A DNA stretch of 64,000 nucleotides from Gnetum montanum (lineage: Eukaryota; Streptophyta; Gnetopsida; Gnetales; Gnetaceae): NCBI GenBank assembly GCA_015680685.1, contig MNCI01026431.1:709377-773376 (forward strand), read 5' to 3'. This document shows, in pieces, positions 44,963 through 56,839 of the stretch. The position numbers were made by a program, and so were the translations under genes. Position 1 is the first letter of the stretch. Every line of letters starts with the position of its first letter. The notes beneath the pieces are model-generated. The model searched no databases and was not told the origin of the DNA. It was given only the letters and a program-made list of their open reading frames with translations.

Positions 44963-47687
44963 TCATGTGGTTCCTGGTGGTGGTGGCTCCTCCATGGGTC
45001 TCTTCACCTTATCTTGTGTTCCAGGCTTTGGAAATGGATGTCTTTGAAGGAGTGCTTGGAGCTTTTCTTCTTTGGCCTAGGGATCCTATGCCATCCATGC
45101 TGATGCTCCAATGTTTGATGGAGTTGACACCTCCCATGGGCATAGTAATTGTGGAAGTATCTTATTTGCCTTGACATACCAAGCCACAAACAATCACCAT
45201 TCCTCTTCATAAGCTCTAGCTTTGTCTTTGTACTCTTGATAGCCCATGAGCCACCTAGCCAAATCTATCGTGACATCCTTCTATCCTTGGTAGCTAGTTT
45301 TGACCACCTCTAATTCAAAATTTTCCACTTCTAATTCCTATAGCATCTTCTTGTGTTCAACAAATTCTATTTCATACTTTTTGTAGGTGGTTTCTACCTG
45401 CTTTTCCAATTCTATTCTTGGACATCCTACTATCAACATGGCCAAGTTGGCATACTACAAGTTTGCCAACTTCATGTACTCCATGAGATCTTGTATCTGC
45501 AGGTCCTAGCTTTTCAATTTAGCTTGGTGGGCAAAGGCATAAGTATCCAATATGGCCTGCCAATTAGTGTTCTGAGCACTAAGTGTGTTAATATGGGCTT
45601 TGGTCATATGGATTTTTTTCTCAATCACCTGCTTGTATATCCCCACCTGATCTCTAAAATGTTCTCTAAGTTTTTCATGTCACTTGGCCTCGTTCTGCCA
45701 TGCGCTTATTTCAATCGCTATCTTTTGATGGATCACTCATACCTCCTCCATTGAGAGGGTTCAATTTTCTCTAGTCAAGTGATTCATATCCTGGTTGACC
45801 CTTATTAATTGTTTTCAAAATTGCTAAAAATTTTCCTTGAGAACATTATTTTATTTTTCTACTGTAGTAAATCGAAGATTTTTGATGGTGAGGTGTTTAT
45901 TTTCTTCTTGTGAGGCCTTGAGTGCTTTGGCATGTGCATACATTTGAGCTTGTGCCTTGGAAGCATACCAATCAGCCCTCTCTTTTTTCTCCACCACTCT
46001 TTTATTCTCTTCTAGGAATTTATTCAACTACTCTGTCCAGAAGGATTCTAGCTAGTCTATAGGGATGAATTGGGATGGATCCCACTATGCATCTTGTAGG
46101 GTGATGAGCTTTTCATGGAGTCTTTCTAACTCCTCCTCTACATGCTTGGCCCTGATCTCCGTCATGACCAGCTTTCCTTTTGTGGAGATGAGATCTCATT
46201 ATGTTGCTATGACATCTTGAGGGATGTCAAATAGGGACATCATCACTTTTCCTATCTATAGCAATTGATCTAGAACATCCTCATGATTTTCAGGAGTCAT
46301 TGAGGGACCGACCAAAGTTTGAGCATCACGTGCTCCTGTAAAATCTGTCGGTGGCACAACAGGGAGATTAAATGATTCTTTTATGTGATCTATGACCACT
46401 TTTGCTACTCCCACTACATCTTGGTGCTACATGACCACTACTGTGGCACCTTCACTAGTTTCTAATTACACCTAAAAAGATGTGGCATTTCCAAAGATCT
46501 ATTGTCACTAGTGTGATTCCCCTCCTTCTATTTGGATAAACACCTCACCCTGTGCACGATCAATTGAGATCGTGGATCGTACGGCATCATCGATGACCCT
46601 GAAGAGATTCGCTTCATCACAACTTCCCCAACTGACCATTTTAGCGATGGCCCTAAGATGGCTCATTGATGGTCAATAGTCCTATAGCAGAGGTGGTGGC
46701 TAGTCTTGCTAGCCTATAAGTTGTGTGCTAGGCCCTACTTCCTATTCTTTCATAGGCTCTAGTGTCTCACCAGCACTTTTCCTTAAGGCTGGTGGCTTTA
46801 GTAATTTAGTGAATAAAGCATTTTGGGCCTTTCTAGGGACATCATTGGTGTACCCCAGAATTCCAACACATTAGCACAGCTTCCTGATGACACAAAGGAA
46901 GGGCAATGCAAACTTCCCATCTTAAATTCTTCAAACCGCTTCAAAATTTTTGTAAGATATAAATGGGGTAGGTTGGCATTAACCTTGCCCATCAAGATGG
47001 CACTTCCTCTAGCCACATATGTGGAAATTCTATTTAAAATTTTTATTAGGAAAATGTGATATGTGCCAATTTTGAAGTAGATTCTCTCTTCAAGTGTAAG
47101 CTCTCCATATGCTTTATCTTCTTTGTTGTATGTCCTTTTCAACCATATCTTTCATGCATTAACATTGGAACGAGTGGAAAAGTGAGCAACCTTTGGCCCT
47201 GTATTTGGAATATTTAGAACTTCTAAAATAGCTTTGGTAGAGAAATCAACAAAAATACCACCAATATCAACAGTGGTTCCTTCTTCTTTATTGTGCCAAA
47301 ATTGGTATGTCTCTCCCAAGTACCAATAACCACTCTTAGAGAGACTAGGCCATAGTGGAGACCCCTTAAGTTGGTCTCTAACTACCTCAAGGGAAAATTT
47401 CGTAAAAGGTCCAAAGTTGAGTTCCACACTCACAACTACTGACATGGACCTTTCATGAATTACCTGAACACATTTTGGAGACAACGTGAGATGTTGTCCC
47501 TGTTTAGGTGTCCTATTGTCTCCACCTTTGGCATGTCATGATTACACAATAATAGGAGGTTCTTGATGGATGCTGAATAATTATGCTCCTACTCTATATG
47601 TTCTTCGAGTGGTGCTTGGCCTCTACCTCTCCTTGGCCGTTTGGATGCATCCTGAGAGGGTCCTCCTTGTCCTCTTTTAGGGGTCAT
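44963..47687 (-). pseudogene. ORF-X of Element J (best full-length copy), broken
   Basis: The start at 47,687 (MTPKRGQGGPSQDASKRPRR) follows TGTGATTGCAG. The stop at 44,963 follows PPPPGTT. The span is 908 codon equivalents. A basic, Arg/Lys-rich N-terminus comes first, then 'SPKCVQVIHERSMSVV', 'ELNFGPFTKFSLEVVRDQL' and 'WYLGETYQFWHNKEEG' (47,280-47,480). Next are 'VDFSTKAILEVLNIP' (about 47,215) and 'LTLEERIYFKIGTYHIF', 'RISTYVARGSAILMGKV' (46,980-47,090). This resembles the layout of plant Transposase_32/ATHILA ORF-1 domains. From about 46,300 to 45,150 there is a long coiled-coil-like Glu/Lys/Leu/Gln-rich region. TAG stops and frameshifts occur. Role unknown; an RNA-binding, envelope-like or host-derived protein are all possible. 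Confidence 0.7.
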
Positions 47688-49690
47688 CTGCAATCACACA
47701 AAATCATCTATTAGTAAGGCTATTTACAAAATTTGATTTATACCTTACTCCTTGCCCTTAATAGATTCATTTCTTACTTAGTGTGATTCAGAGTTAGAGA
47801 TTTTCATGAAAATTCCCCTAAAATTTTTGATATTGGGCCTAATTTTAATTAGGTAACTCCAAAAAAAATAATTTTCATGGTCTGGGTGAAGAAATGAAAT
47901 TAATTTGGCAAATGTTTTTAACATTTTTAAGGTCACTTACCCTTTATGATATCCTTTGGGCAACGATGAATTTGAAAAAAACTATGTGCAACTTGGAGCA
48001 TACCCTTCCCCCATGACTAAGTCAAGCACTCCGGGTTTAGATAGGTTTGATTGGAATGAGAATTGAAGCATTAATGAGCAAGATATGGAAGTTAGAATGA
48101 TAGGTTATCAAAGCATCAGAATTCATAGAAGAAAATTTTAACAACTCCCCTTGCATGAATAGTAAAAAATGACGTTGACGTGCATGGTGGGGTTCCTATA
48201 TATAGCTTTTATAGACACGATATAGTGTACCCGATAGCATAGACCCAATATTGTGTCCCTTTAAAAATAGGGTACTTGGCAAAATTGATGAATTTTTTAA
48301 TTTCCAAGGTCAAAAAATGAAGGATTTAAGGTTAATTTGAAAGATCTAGGGTAGCGTTGAAGGGACCTAAAGGCACCAAAAGTGTACTGAAGTGGAATTT
48401 GACAATGAAATTCATGAATAGGATGAGGAAAAAGAACATGTGGTGGTGCATAGGAATGTTGGAATTTAAAATGATAATAAAGGGAAGGATTATTATAGCA
48501 ATGCAATACTTGGAGGGTATAAGATGATGTGATGATGATGTGTAATGAGTGCAAATTACAAAAGTTATGCAAGCGGGTCCTCCCCAAAGTAGGTTCCTAC
48601 CTGTCATGCCCTTACGTAACCACACCTGAAAATGTCTATAGGTACTAAAAATATTAAATGTAATCCACACTAGTTTTACAACATACACACATGTGGATAC
48701 CATCATTATGAGGTATGAGTTCTATGTGACATAAGATACAAGTCAAAAAATACATGGGTAGCAAGATGAGATGAATCGTAGAAGGGATTATAGAGATCAG
48801 GACATGAGGTAACTGACCCTAGGCATAATGAATCCTAAGTGTGTGGTGTGATTAATGTGTCATTAGCCTGTTGCTCCAAAATCAAGACCAAGTCCATTCT
48901 TGTGATCAATGACATCATATTGTTTCATCCAATGATGGATAACCATAAGAGCACCATGACAGTAAGGTGTACAATCACTTAGCATTTTGTCCAAGGGATG
49001 AGTGTTTTGGAATTTCTTAGTAGCATGTTTTCTTTTTCTTTTTTTATGTTTCTCTGATGTTTTCTTTTCTTTTCTTTTTCTTTGCTTGTCTTTTCTTCTT
49101 TTAGCCGCTTTGGCACTTTGTCCTTTCCAACAATGAACCAAATAAGATGCCAGCCTTTAGGCATGGGTGCATGTCTTTCCAGTGGGACCCCCAGAACAGC
49201 ATTGAGTTTCTTTATTAAGTGCCTTTATTACTCTTACTTCCATTTTTTGTTAGATCTACAAGGATCTTAGTACAACCAGGCTACATGATAGCACCTACAG
49301 ATGTCACCAAAAAGAATCCACGAGTCCCCTTGATGTCACACCCTGGCCATTCCTTCTTAGTCCATCATTCTTTGCTCTAGACATAATGAGCACAAAATTA
49401 CTTTAAGTTTTAATGATGGAAAGAATATCATCATTCCCAAAGTAGAACCTCTTATTAATAAAATGGATGGGTGGATGTTGTGGGCTCACTATCTAAATAA
49501 TTAGTCACCTGAGACTTAATAGCATAGAACAACACCTCAACCAACAAGTCACATGAGTATTTTATTCATAGATGAGATTACCCATAAAAATATAAAATAA
49601 CAAGTTAAAAATGAAAAATTGGAAAACAAAAAATTGTAAAATCAAAAAAAAAACAAAAAAAACATTTACTAATTCTTCTTGTTAGAATGA
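47688..49690 (-). other. Element J spacer between gag and ORF-X
   Basis: Aligns with the spacer of Element A throughout. Conserved blocks: 49,154-49,190 (GGGTGCATGTCTTTCC on the plus strand), 49,330-49,350 ('gatgtcacaccctgg') and 48,570-48,605 ('gcgggtcctccccaaagtag'). The frames at 48,297-48,706 and 48,863-49,164 are not conserved as protein with A, and the latter is low-complexity Lys-rich. I leave them out as genes. Confidence 0.65.
48165..48295 (-). promoter_or_regulatory. U3-like internal promoter candidate of Element J
   Basis: The minus strand reads 'TTTTGCCAAGTACC', ACAATATTGGG, GCTATCGGG, ACTATATCGTG and then TATAAAAGCTATATATAGG (about 48,196-48,214). The LTR U3 of J has TTTTGCCAGGCC or TTTTGCTAGGCC, then GATATT/GATATC motifs and a TATA box, in the same order. 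ORF-X starts about 510 bases downstream. Promoter activity is inferred. Confidence 0.5.
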
Positions 49691-51863
49691 AGTATATCCT
49701 TCATAACTAGACTTTTGAGCATGGCTAGAATTAATAAATGGAAACTGCAGATTCATGCATGTGGAAAATATTGAAGTCTAGTCATATCCAAACCACTGGT
49801 GTCTTTTGATGTGGTGGTAGGAATATACCCAAATTGGGGTTCACACACTTAATTAAAGTAGGCATAGTGGGGCACATTATAATATGTGGTTAAGTGATAA
49901 GGAGTTGACCCACTATGGCACCCATGACCATAAGATGGTATGCAAGGATCAATATGTCTTCCTACATGGTTATATTCATTAGGCCACATGATTATTGAAG
50001 TGTTAATTGATTGCCCTGATAAGGTAACATGAGGTGTTGAGTTTGAGAGAGAACATGCGTCATAGCGCTAGACTTGTGCTGAGTTGGTGGATGTAGTGGT
50101 TTCAGAACCGTATTGTCTCTTTCTTTGATCATGTATAAAGAAAGGGTGCTTCCAATGTTGTGGAGGACCTCCACTGCTATTGATGTTAGTAGCACAACTT
50201 TTGTGGGTTGGTGTTGTGGTGCAAAACCTTCTAGCACAACTGGTGGCGATGTAGAAGAAGGTGAAGGATGAGAATATTGAGGTTGAGTAGAAGTGTAAGG
50301 AACATAAGGTGGTGATCTTGTTGGAGAGGACATGGGTTGATAGTACTCGGAAGAATGATAATGATGAGGTGAAGTAGAGGATGTTGATCTGGTTGGATAA
50401 ATAGGGTGTTGAACATAATAAACTTTTAGCATCGGGAAATACAAAGGGTCTGGTCCATTTGGTGGTGGCCTCCCCCATGACTGGGGCTTTTGCCACTATG
50501 GTTGAACCCAGTAATTTTGTATGAAATCTATATGTAGCATTCCTCCCCAATGCTCATGTAAATGTGACAAGATAGGGCATTGGCCCTTGGGGTGATTATA
50601 TAGGAAAACATTACATTGATACATATGATTGGCAATTGAGCTCCTATTCTTATTTTCTTCAACCCTTCATTCTGATTGTTGCATGGTGTCCTATCCTATT
50701 TCTTGATTTGGCGTAGTTCCATCTCTAATAATGTTGGCATACTCTTCACATTTTTCATGTACCCATTAGGTCATCTTATTGATCCTTGCCTTAATTTCAT
50801 CTAGTGATTGTAGTATTGGCAAAGATGATTCCACCTCCTTGAGGTGAGTTGATTTTTCCTTTTCATGATCATGGACCTTTGCTATTTTGAGATTTTGGTC
50901 CTGTTGAGAGCTTTCAACATTCTCCCATTTAGCTATTTCTCCATCTTCTTTTGCTACCCACTTAATAAGCTCTTGGAATTGGTGGGTTTTTAGTTCATAT
51001 AGTTGACCTGGGGCATACATCCCTAAGGTCTCCCTTGTTTCATTACGAAGCCCATCCTTGATGTGGTACATTAGCCTTTCCTTGGAGAACCCATGGCCTG
51101 GGCACTTGTTTAACAAAAAGTAATATCTTTCTAAGGCCATGTCCAAGGGTTCATGTTGCCCCTATTTCCATTCTTGGACTTATTTCCTCAAGGCTGACAC
51201 TCTTGCATAGGTTTGATATCTTTCATTGAATAGGTCTAAGATTGTTGGCCAACGTCGAATTGATTTTGGTTTTAAGGACCTGTACCATACTTTTTCTTGA
51301 TCAACAAGTGTTGTAGGAAAGAGCTTAAGTTTTTTTTATTCATTATCAATGTTGTTCCATGCACAGGCATTGTAGAAGGCTTGCAAATGATGTTGCCGAT
51401 CTAAATCATAGCCTCTTGAAAATTTGGGAAAGTTATTTAAATCAAGCCTGGGTAGACGACTTTTCTTGCGATGCCTATGGGCTATTCAAACAACCTCTTG
51501 TATATGCATTAGGCTCTTAGTGGCCAGCAAGGGTTCATCTTCACTAGGTATGTTATGAATTTCTGAGTTGAGATGATGTTGTCTTCGTTCATGTTGGCGT
51601 TCCTAACTTTGTCTGTGGGCTCAACTTTTATTTCTACACCAACCCCTTGAAAAATGATCATCTGTGTCATGACCTGACATTGAAGGAGTGTTAGAGTTGG
51701 ATGACAAGAGTCCCTGAATATTGTTGGGGTGTTCATGAACATAGGGGATCCCTGCATGAGATTGAGTACTTCAAAATTTATCTTCATCATCATATAATTT
51801 GTTGGTTCTCTAATTAATTTCCTTACTAGTTGTTGCGTTATCATGGTCTTGTGATAGAGACAT
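49690..51863 (-). pseudogene. Element J gag
   Basis: The start ATG at 51,863 gives MSLSQDHDN. The capsid region has 'RLDLNNFPKFSRGYDLDRQ' (about 51,390-51,450), 'FNERYQTYARVSALRK' (about 51,195-51,240) and 'MALERYYFLLNKCPGHGFSK' (about 51,085-51,145). The zinc-knuckle relic CNVFLYNHPKGQCPILSHL (about 50,560-50,620) has lost its second Cys. A Tyr/Ser/Pro/His-rich tail runs through 49,990-50,450. It has longer open stretches than in A (126 codons at 50,766-51,146), but stops and shifts remain. It is followed directly by spacer, with no protease. Confidence 0.75.
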
Positions 51864-51974
51864 TGTTTTGAATTTGTGTGTGACTTATTTGCAATTACTT
51901 TCTTTCCAAAAGATATATCGTTAAGGCTTCATTACAGTAATCTTGGATGATGTAACTAATCTAAATAACTAGCA

Positions 51975-51995
51975 CCATCCCCAACAATGACGCCA
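51975..51995 (-). other. Element J primer-binding site
   Basis: The minus strand reads TGGCGTCATTGTTGGGGAT after the LTR end and one base. It is the tRNA-Asp complement with C/G-to-T/A changes. Confidence 0.8.
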
Positions 51996-51996
51996 A

Positions 51997-52836
51997 TGAT
52001 GAGTGACTAGGTACCCCTACACTCAACCATGAGTGTTCATGTACGATCCGGTCAAACTCTATAAATGGACTAGTTGTGGTATCTAGATAGTTACACGTTG
52101 ATCATAGTTCACTATCTTCCCACCTAGACTAGTATTTACTTAGTCACGTATGGTTTAGTCCAAAGTGAGGCAAATGATGTGATCCTAAACTAGTGTTACT
52201 CCTAGAGGAAATGGAAAATAATCTTTTTCTAAGCTAATAGGAAATAAGAACCAAAATCTAAACTAGCCTAAGTGCAATGAGCATCCGTCCTTAATCATCT
52301 GTGTGCATCTTGGACCTCATGTACTACTTCTAGGATTACCAAGCGCATATTACTTGAGCACTCCTAGACATGCTACTGGGTTACCAAGTAGTTACACTTA
52401 AATACTCATTCCACATTTAATAATAGGAATAGAAAATGATGATAAAGAAATATCAATGAAGAAAATGATAAATAATAATTAATAATTAAAATAATTAAAA
52501 GCTGAGTGAATGCTGCAATGATGGAGTAATCTGGATCTTTATTGTAGGTCATGTACGTGTCCAAGTACATCACACTCAAATAAAGGTTTCATACAATTAT
52601 AATCATCACACTGCAGGCATGCACTAGGGAAAGAACTAAAAATGAATTGAAAATTGACAAAAAAAACTCTACACTTACACTTACTGACTCCCCCTTTCCT
52701 GTGTGCCCGAACGTGGTATTTATAGGCCTACACAAGAATCATGATATCATGTATTCGATATCATTATCTAGGCTATAATATTGCATACTTGATATCGAGG
52801 ATCTAATATCGGGGCCTGGCAAAACACGATTCATCA
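51997..52836 (-). repeat. Element J 5' LTR
   Basis: TGATGAGTGACTAGG ... ACGATTCATCA, 840 bp, very similar to 43,921-44,775. It differs by small indels, such as a missing 'tatgaata' near 52,030. U3 GATATC-type cluster at 52,742-52,812. Confidence 0.9.
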
Positions 52837-53456
52837 ATACCTAAACACTTGGATGTGATAATAATAAAGATGAGATTCTTGGAGGTCCTTATAGCACTTA
52901 AGAATAGATTGATGTTTTTTTCATGCACTTTATTATTCATGCACATTACATTCATGTTCTAGTTAATTAATGAACTTAATAACAACACATAAGTACAACC
53001 ACTTTGAATGTACCACTTAATGCTTGACAATCCCAATAGTGGCTATATGGTACACCTAACGATAGACACTTGGTAACCCACTGGCATTAGAGTGAGTTTA
53101 AGATGTAACTGGAAAGTGGGCCCAAATGCTTATGTTAGGATAGTTAGATTAAGCACTAGATAGCTAAAGAATTAATTTCTAAGTAATTATCTTTGTTTCA
53201 AACTTAGATTAAATAGAATAAAATATAAAACATAAATATAAATCATGTGTCTTAGCTTACACTTAACCATATAACTAAGCTTACATAGGTGAGGCTGGGA
53301 ACACAATGATCATAACTCTCATGATACTATCTTTGTTCATTGGTGCAGTTAGGGGCTAAGTCCACGGAATTCAATTGGATGGCTAGTAAATGCTTGTGAT
53401 TCGTATGGTTGAGTGGAGGGACTACTTGTTGCACATCATTGGCATCATTATTAGGA
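52837..53456 (+). repeat. Element H 5' LTR, second part, and primer site
   Basis: LTR sequence resumes after the target duplication (52,837-52,841) and ends CACATCA at 53,438. It is collinear with window positions 90-654 (LTR of Element A). The primer site at 53,440-53,456 (TGGCATCATTATTAGGA) is degenerate. Confidence 0.85.
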
Positions 53457-53479
53457 ACTTAGTCTAGCTAAGTATGCTA

Positions 53480-55880
53480 CATAGGAAAGGTAGTGAAATC
53501 TTCTAAAGACATTGTAAANCCCATCTAGATCCTTACACTCCAAATTTTACCTTCATCCTACATTAGGACAAGCATATGCGATGAAGGAACATTGAAGACA
53601 ACATCGTGTTGCCTCTTGACCAATATATTCCTATAATATTGCTAAATAATTTAATCTAATTGGACATTGCTAGAATTAACTTAGAGTACAAGGTTCAAGA
53701 CCACGTATCTTGGGATTATCATCCCACTGAGGCCCAACAAAAGAATGATTAGCAAATGGAAGCTCAATATGAGGCTTCAAAGAACAAAAGTTCTCCTACC
53801 CACTTATTCTTGAAACCACACAAATATGACGAGGACTTCCTTTCATGCCAATTCCACTACATTGATTCTTCCCCTTTCTTTCAAGGGAAGACCCTCAACC
53901 AAAGCTTGCAATCAATTATGAACAACCTAGGTGGGGGAAAGAATGGTTTAGAGGACCAAAGGGCCTCAAAAGATAACAACCAAAGCCATTCATCCAAAGG
54001 TAGGGATAATGACAAACAATAGGAGAAAGATAAACATGGTGATTGGGGTAGAAACTAAAGAAGAGGAGGTCGAATGCATCATGCTAGTGTTGATTCTCTT
54101 TCCTCTTTACCTTCATCACCATCCTCATCATCTTCCTACTCTAACTCCAATATGAGAAGAAAAGGCTGAGACTATGAAAAAACAAAAGAGATTGTCATGG
54201 AGATGAATGGTGAGATAGAGATGATCATAGATCCCATCAGGACAACATAGGGCATGGGCATGAACAACAAAAAGAGGAAGAGTGTCATACAGATAGAAGG
54301 TGATGCAAGATACATCGTAGGCATCATGGCCATGACAAGGGCCACCATGACTGTTAGAACTATGATAAGCCTCTTCTACCTACAAGAAATATGTTGAATA
54401 TTTCAAAGGCTATCAGAATTCCCATCAGACACTTGAGGGATAGCTACATCAAATGGTTGAATATGAACAATATCTCCAAATTTGAGGGGGATATAATTTA
54501 GATCCACAAAATCATTTGCAAGCCTTCCATGATGCCTGTGTCTTGCAAAATGTGGAAAATGAAAGGCAAAAGCTAAAACTATTTCTGAGGACACTCATAA
54601 AAGAAGCAAAAAACTGGTACCATTCCTTCAAATCAAAATCCATTCAATGATGAAATATGATGTTAGAGCTATTCGATGACAAATATCAAACATACTCCAA
54701 AGTGTTCAATCTACAAAGGCAAATCCAAGGCTAGAAACAAGGTACTTATGAGTCCTTGGATGTGGCCATGTGCAAGTACTAGTCTTTGTTGCATTGATGC
54801 TCAGGCCATGGATACTCCAAATGAGATTAGCTATGTCATATCATAGAAGGGCTCAAAACTGAAACAAGGAGAACCCTTGGGATCTATGCCCAAGGTAGAC
54901 TTTCTAAGCTAAGGATCCATCAGATCCAAAGGCTCATAGAGCAACTAGTCAAAGACGAAGAAGAGCTAAAGAAACAAGAAAGTGTGGAGGAGTACAATAT
55001 AGACCTCTCCATTTGCAAGAGTAAGGTCTATTTCTATGAGAATTAGAAAAAGACACCACTTGATAAAGCGATGCAAAGGAAAAACTTGCTAATCAAAAAA
55101 TTTGTTACCAAAATATTGGCTAAGGTAGATAAGATATGAGACTCCTTGGATGAGAAGTTGCAAGCTACTCTAAATATTGTAGAGGAATGCAAAGATTAAG
55201 GAGGTAGTAGCCATCAACGAAGAAAGAAAAAGGATGTTGAACAAGAATATCACAAGGATAAGGATAAAGCGGTAGTGGTAGAGGAGGTTGTAGCTTTAGA
55301 GACTGCTGATGATGGTTATGAAATCTATCAATACGAACATCCTAAGGAATGTTGTCTTGTATTATCACACCTACAAATATTTGGGGCGTACACTTTAAAT
55401 CCTAGATTGAAAAAATGGCAAGTACCTAGGAAGTTGCCTTATCCACAAGGCAACTATTGACAACAATTCCACCAACTAGCATACTATCTAAATGGAGTGC
55501 TACCTCAACCTCAAGAAGAGTACCAATAGTGCCAACACCCACAATTGTGGGGGATGCCACCTCCAAGGTAGCAGTACCCTTATCACCAACCTAACCCCTA
55601 TGGTTATTACTTTTAGCAACTACTCTTCCCACATGACTCTTCTAGACACAGTTCCTTTCCACACCACTACTATCCTCCAGAGTACTATAAAGCACCTTCT
55701 CCAAGAGGGGAGTCTTCATTTTTCTTTTATCCTCCTCAACACCCATCTAGTCTTGCACCACCACCATCAACACCTTTGCCACCTACTCCATCCATGCAAT
55801 GTGAAACACCTACCTAACCTATTTAAAAAATTCCATGAGGATAGTAAACTTGTAGTCGATTCCTTACCTATGTGGTCCTA
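53480..55880 (+). pseudogene. Element H gag
   Basis: N-terminal 'NIEDNIVLPLD' (about 53,595-53,630). An acidic/basic middle with 'SSLPSSPSSSSSYSNS' (54,095-54,150). Capsid core 'ELFDDKYQTYSKVFNLQRQI' (about 54,665-54,725) and 'GLKTETRRTLGIYAQGRLSK', continuing 'LRIHQIQRLIEQL' (54,850-54,950). The zinc-knuckle relic 'YEIYQYEHPKECC' (about 55,318-55,356) has lost the first Cys pair. The Tyr/Gln/Pro/His-rich tail ends near 55,880. N at 53,519. Frames shift repeatedly; TAG is frequent. Confidence 0.75.
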
Positions 55881-55989
55881 AACCCAAGTCTTGCAAGAGG
55901 TCATTCTTTAAAACCAATAGGCCCATGAAGCTCTTGTAAACACTTGTGGCTACCAACCCTACTACTTCAACCTCTAAAGTCACTATCAA

Positions 55990-56530
55990 GTGGTCTTCAA
56001 ACCAAAGTGTTTTCCAATTGCATATTGTCCTGGTGACCAATGCTATCATAGATTGAATCAAGGATAGCCATCTTCCCAAGAACATATCTGATCCTGGAAG
56101 CCCTCTTATTTACTTGTAGATCACCAAAAATGAACCATGTAAGGCTCTTTTGGATTTATATTTTAGAGTCAAGTTAATTTCACAAGAGATGTACAAAGTT
56201 TAAAACCTACCTCTCTTGAAAAAGAGCAACATCTAACTGGAGCTAGTAGACCAATCCATCAATTTTCCATAAGGATTGGTGAAGGACATCATGACCACCA
56301 TTTATGAGTAACCTTATCTTACTAATTTTCTAATGATCCATGTTGAGAACTGCAAAGGGATTTTCTTATCATCATGGGAAGAGCATGGTTTATCACCATC
56401 GATGTAAGGTTGGGGATTCAAGGCCTTTCCTTGGAGATTTCTAAGGAAAATAAATTTGGAAAAATTGAGAAGAAAACAGTTCCATGCATAGCTTATAGTA
56501 ACACAAGGTGTCATTATGTGCAAAGACTAT
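55990..56530 (+). pseudogene. Element H protease
   Basis: 'CKALLDLYFRVKLISQEM' (about 56,140-56,195) is the active-site region. The Asp is kept but the Gly and following small residue are lost (DLYF). 'CKGIFLSSWEEHGLSPSM' (about 56,350-56,405) is the frameshifted flap region, where relatives have IIMGRAWL. Inactive. Confidence 0.65.
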
Positions 56531-56839
56531 GAACCATCAAAGGCACATCACTTCAAGCATGCAGTCAATATGTAGAGACAACAGAAATTCAAAGGTGCCT
56601 ATATGCAATAGCCACTAAATAAAAGGGTAACTAGTGACTCATAATAGATAATGAGGCTAAATCAACAATATGCATGGAACCAACTAAGAGCCTCACTAGC
56701 TTCTATGTTGAAAGCATGGATAAATTGGAGCAACTTCATTGCCAACTCTCTAATACACAAAGTGAGATCAAGTGAGGATAGTTGGAGATCATTGAAACTT
56801 TCAAGAAAGAGCCCCTTGAGTTATAAAGGCTCTACTGGT

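Larger units (their letters stand above)
43921..52836 (-). mobile_element. Element J: complete non-autonomous element, gag + ORF-X, no pol
   Basis: LTRs at 43,921-44,775 and 51,997-52,836 flank gag (51,863 to about 49,690), a spacer and ORF-X (47,687-44,963). Primer site and polypurine tract are in place. The element splits the LTR of Element H, with target duplication gtacc (43,916-43,920) and atacc (52,837-52,841), one transition apart. No protease, RT, RNase H or integrase motif occurs in any frame between gag and spacer. The structure is the same as Element A. Confidence 0.9.

Noticed and set aside
45353-45754. Plus-strand frame of 133 codons with hydrophobic residues
   Set aside because: Antisense to the coiled-coil part of ORF-X in Element J. 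The long open run is the mirror of Glu/Lys/Gln-rich codons.
48297-48706. Two overlapping minus-strand frames of 96 and 124 codons in the Element J spacer
   Set aside because: Not conserved as protein in Element A or other spacers; His/Phe/Ser-rich by composition.
48863-49164. Lys-rich minus-strand frames that could be a small basic protein
   Set aside because: They rest on an expanded AAAAGAAAAG tract; the aligned part of Element A does not keep either frame.
50068-50550. Minus-strand frame of 160 codons
   Set aside because: Overlaps the frame at 49,992-50,444 that continues the gag tail conserved in Element A (YYQPMSSPTRSPP type). The 160-codon frame is probably the shifted reading.
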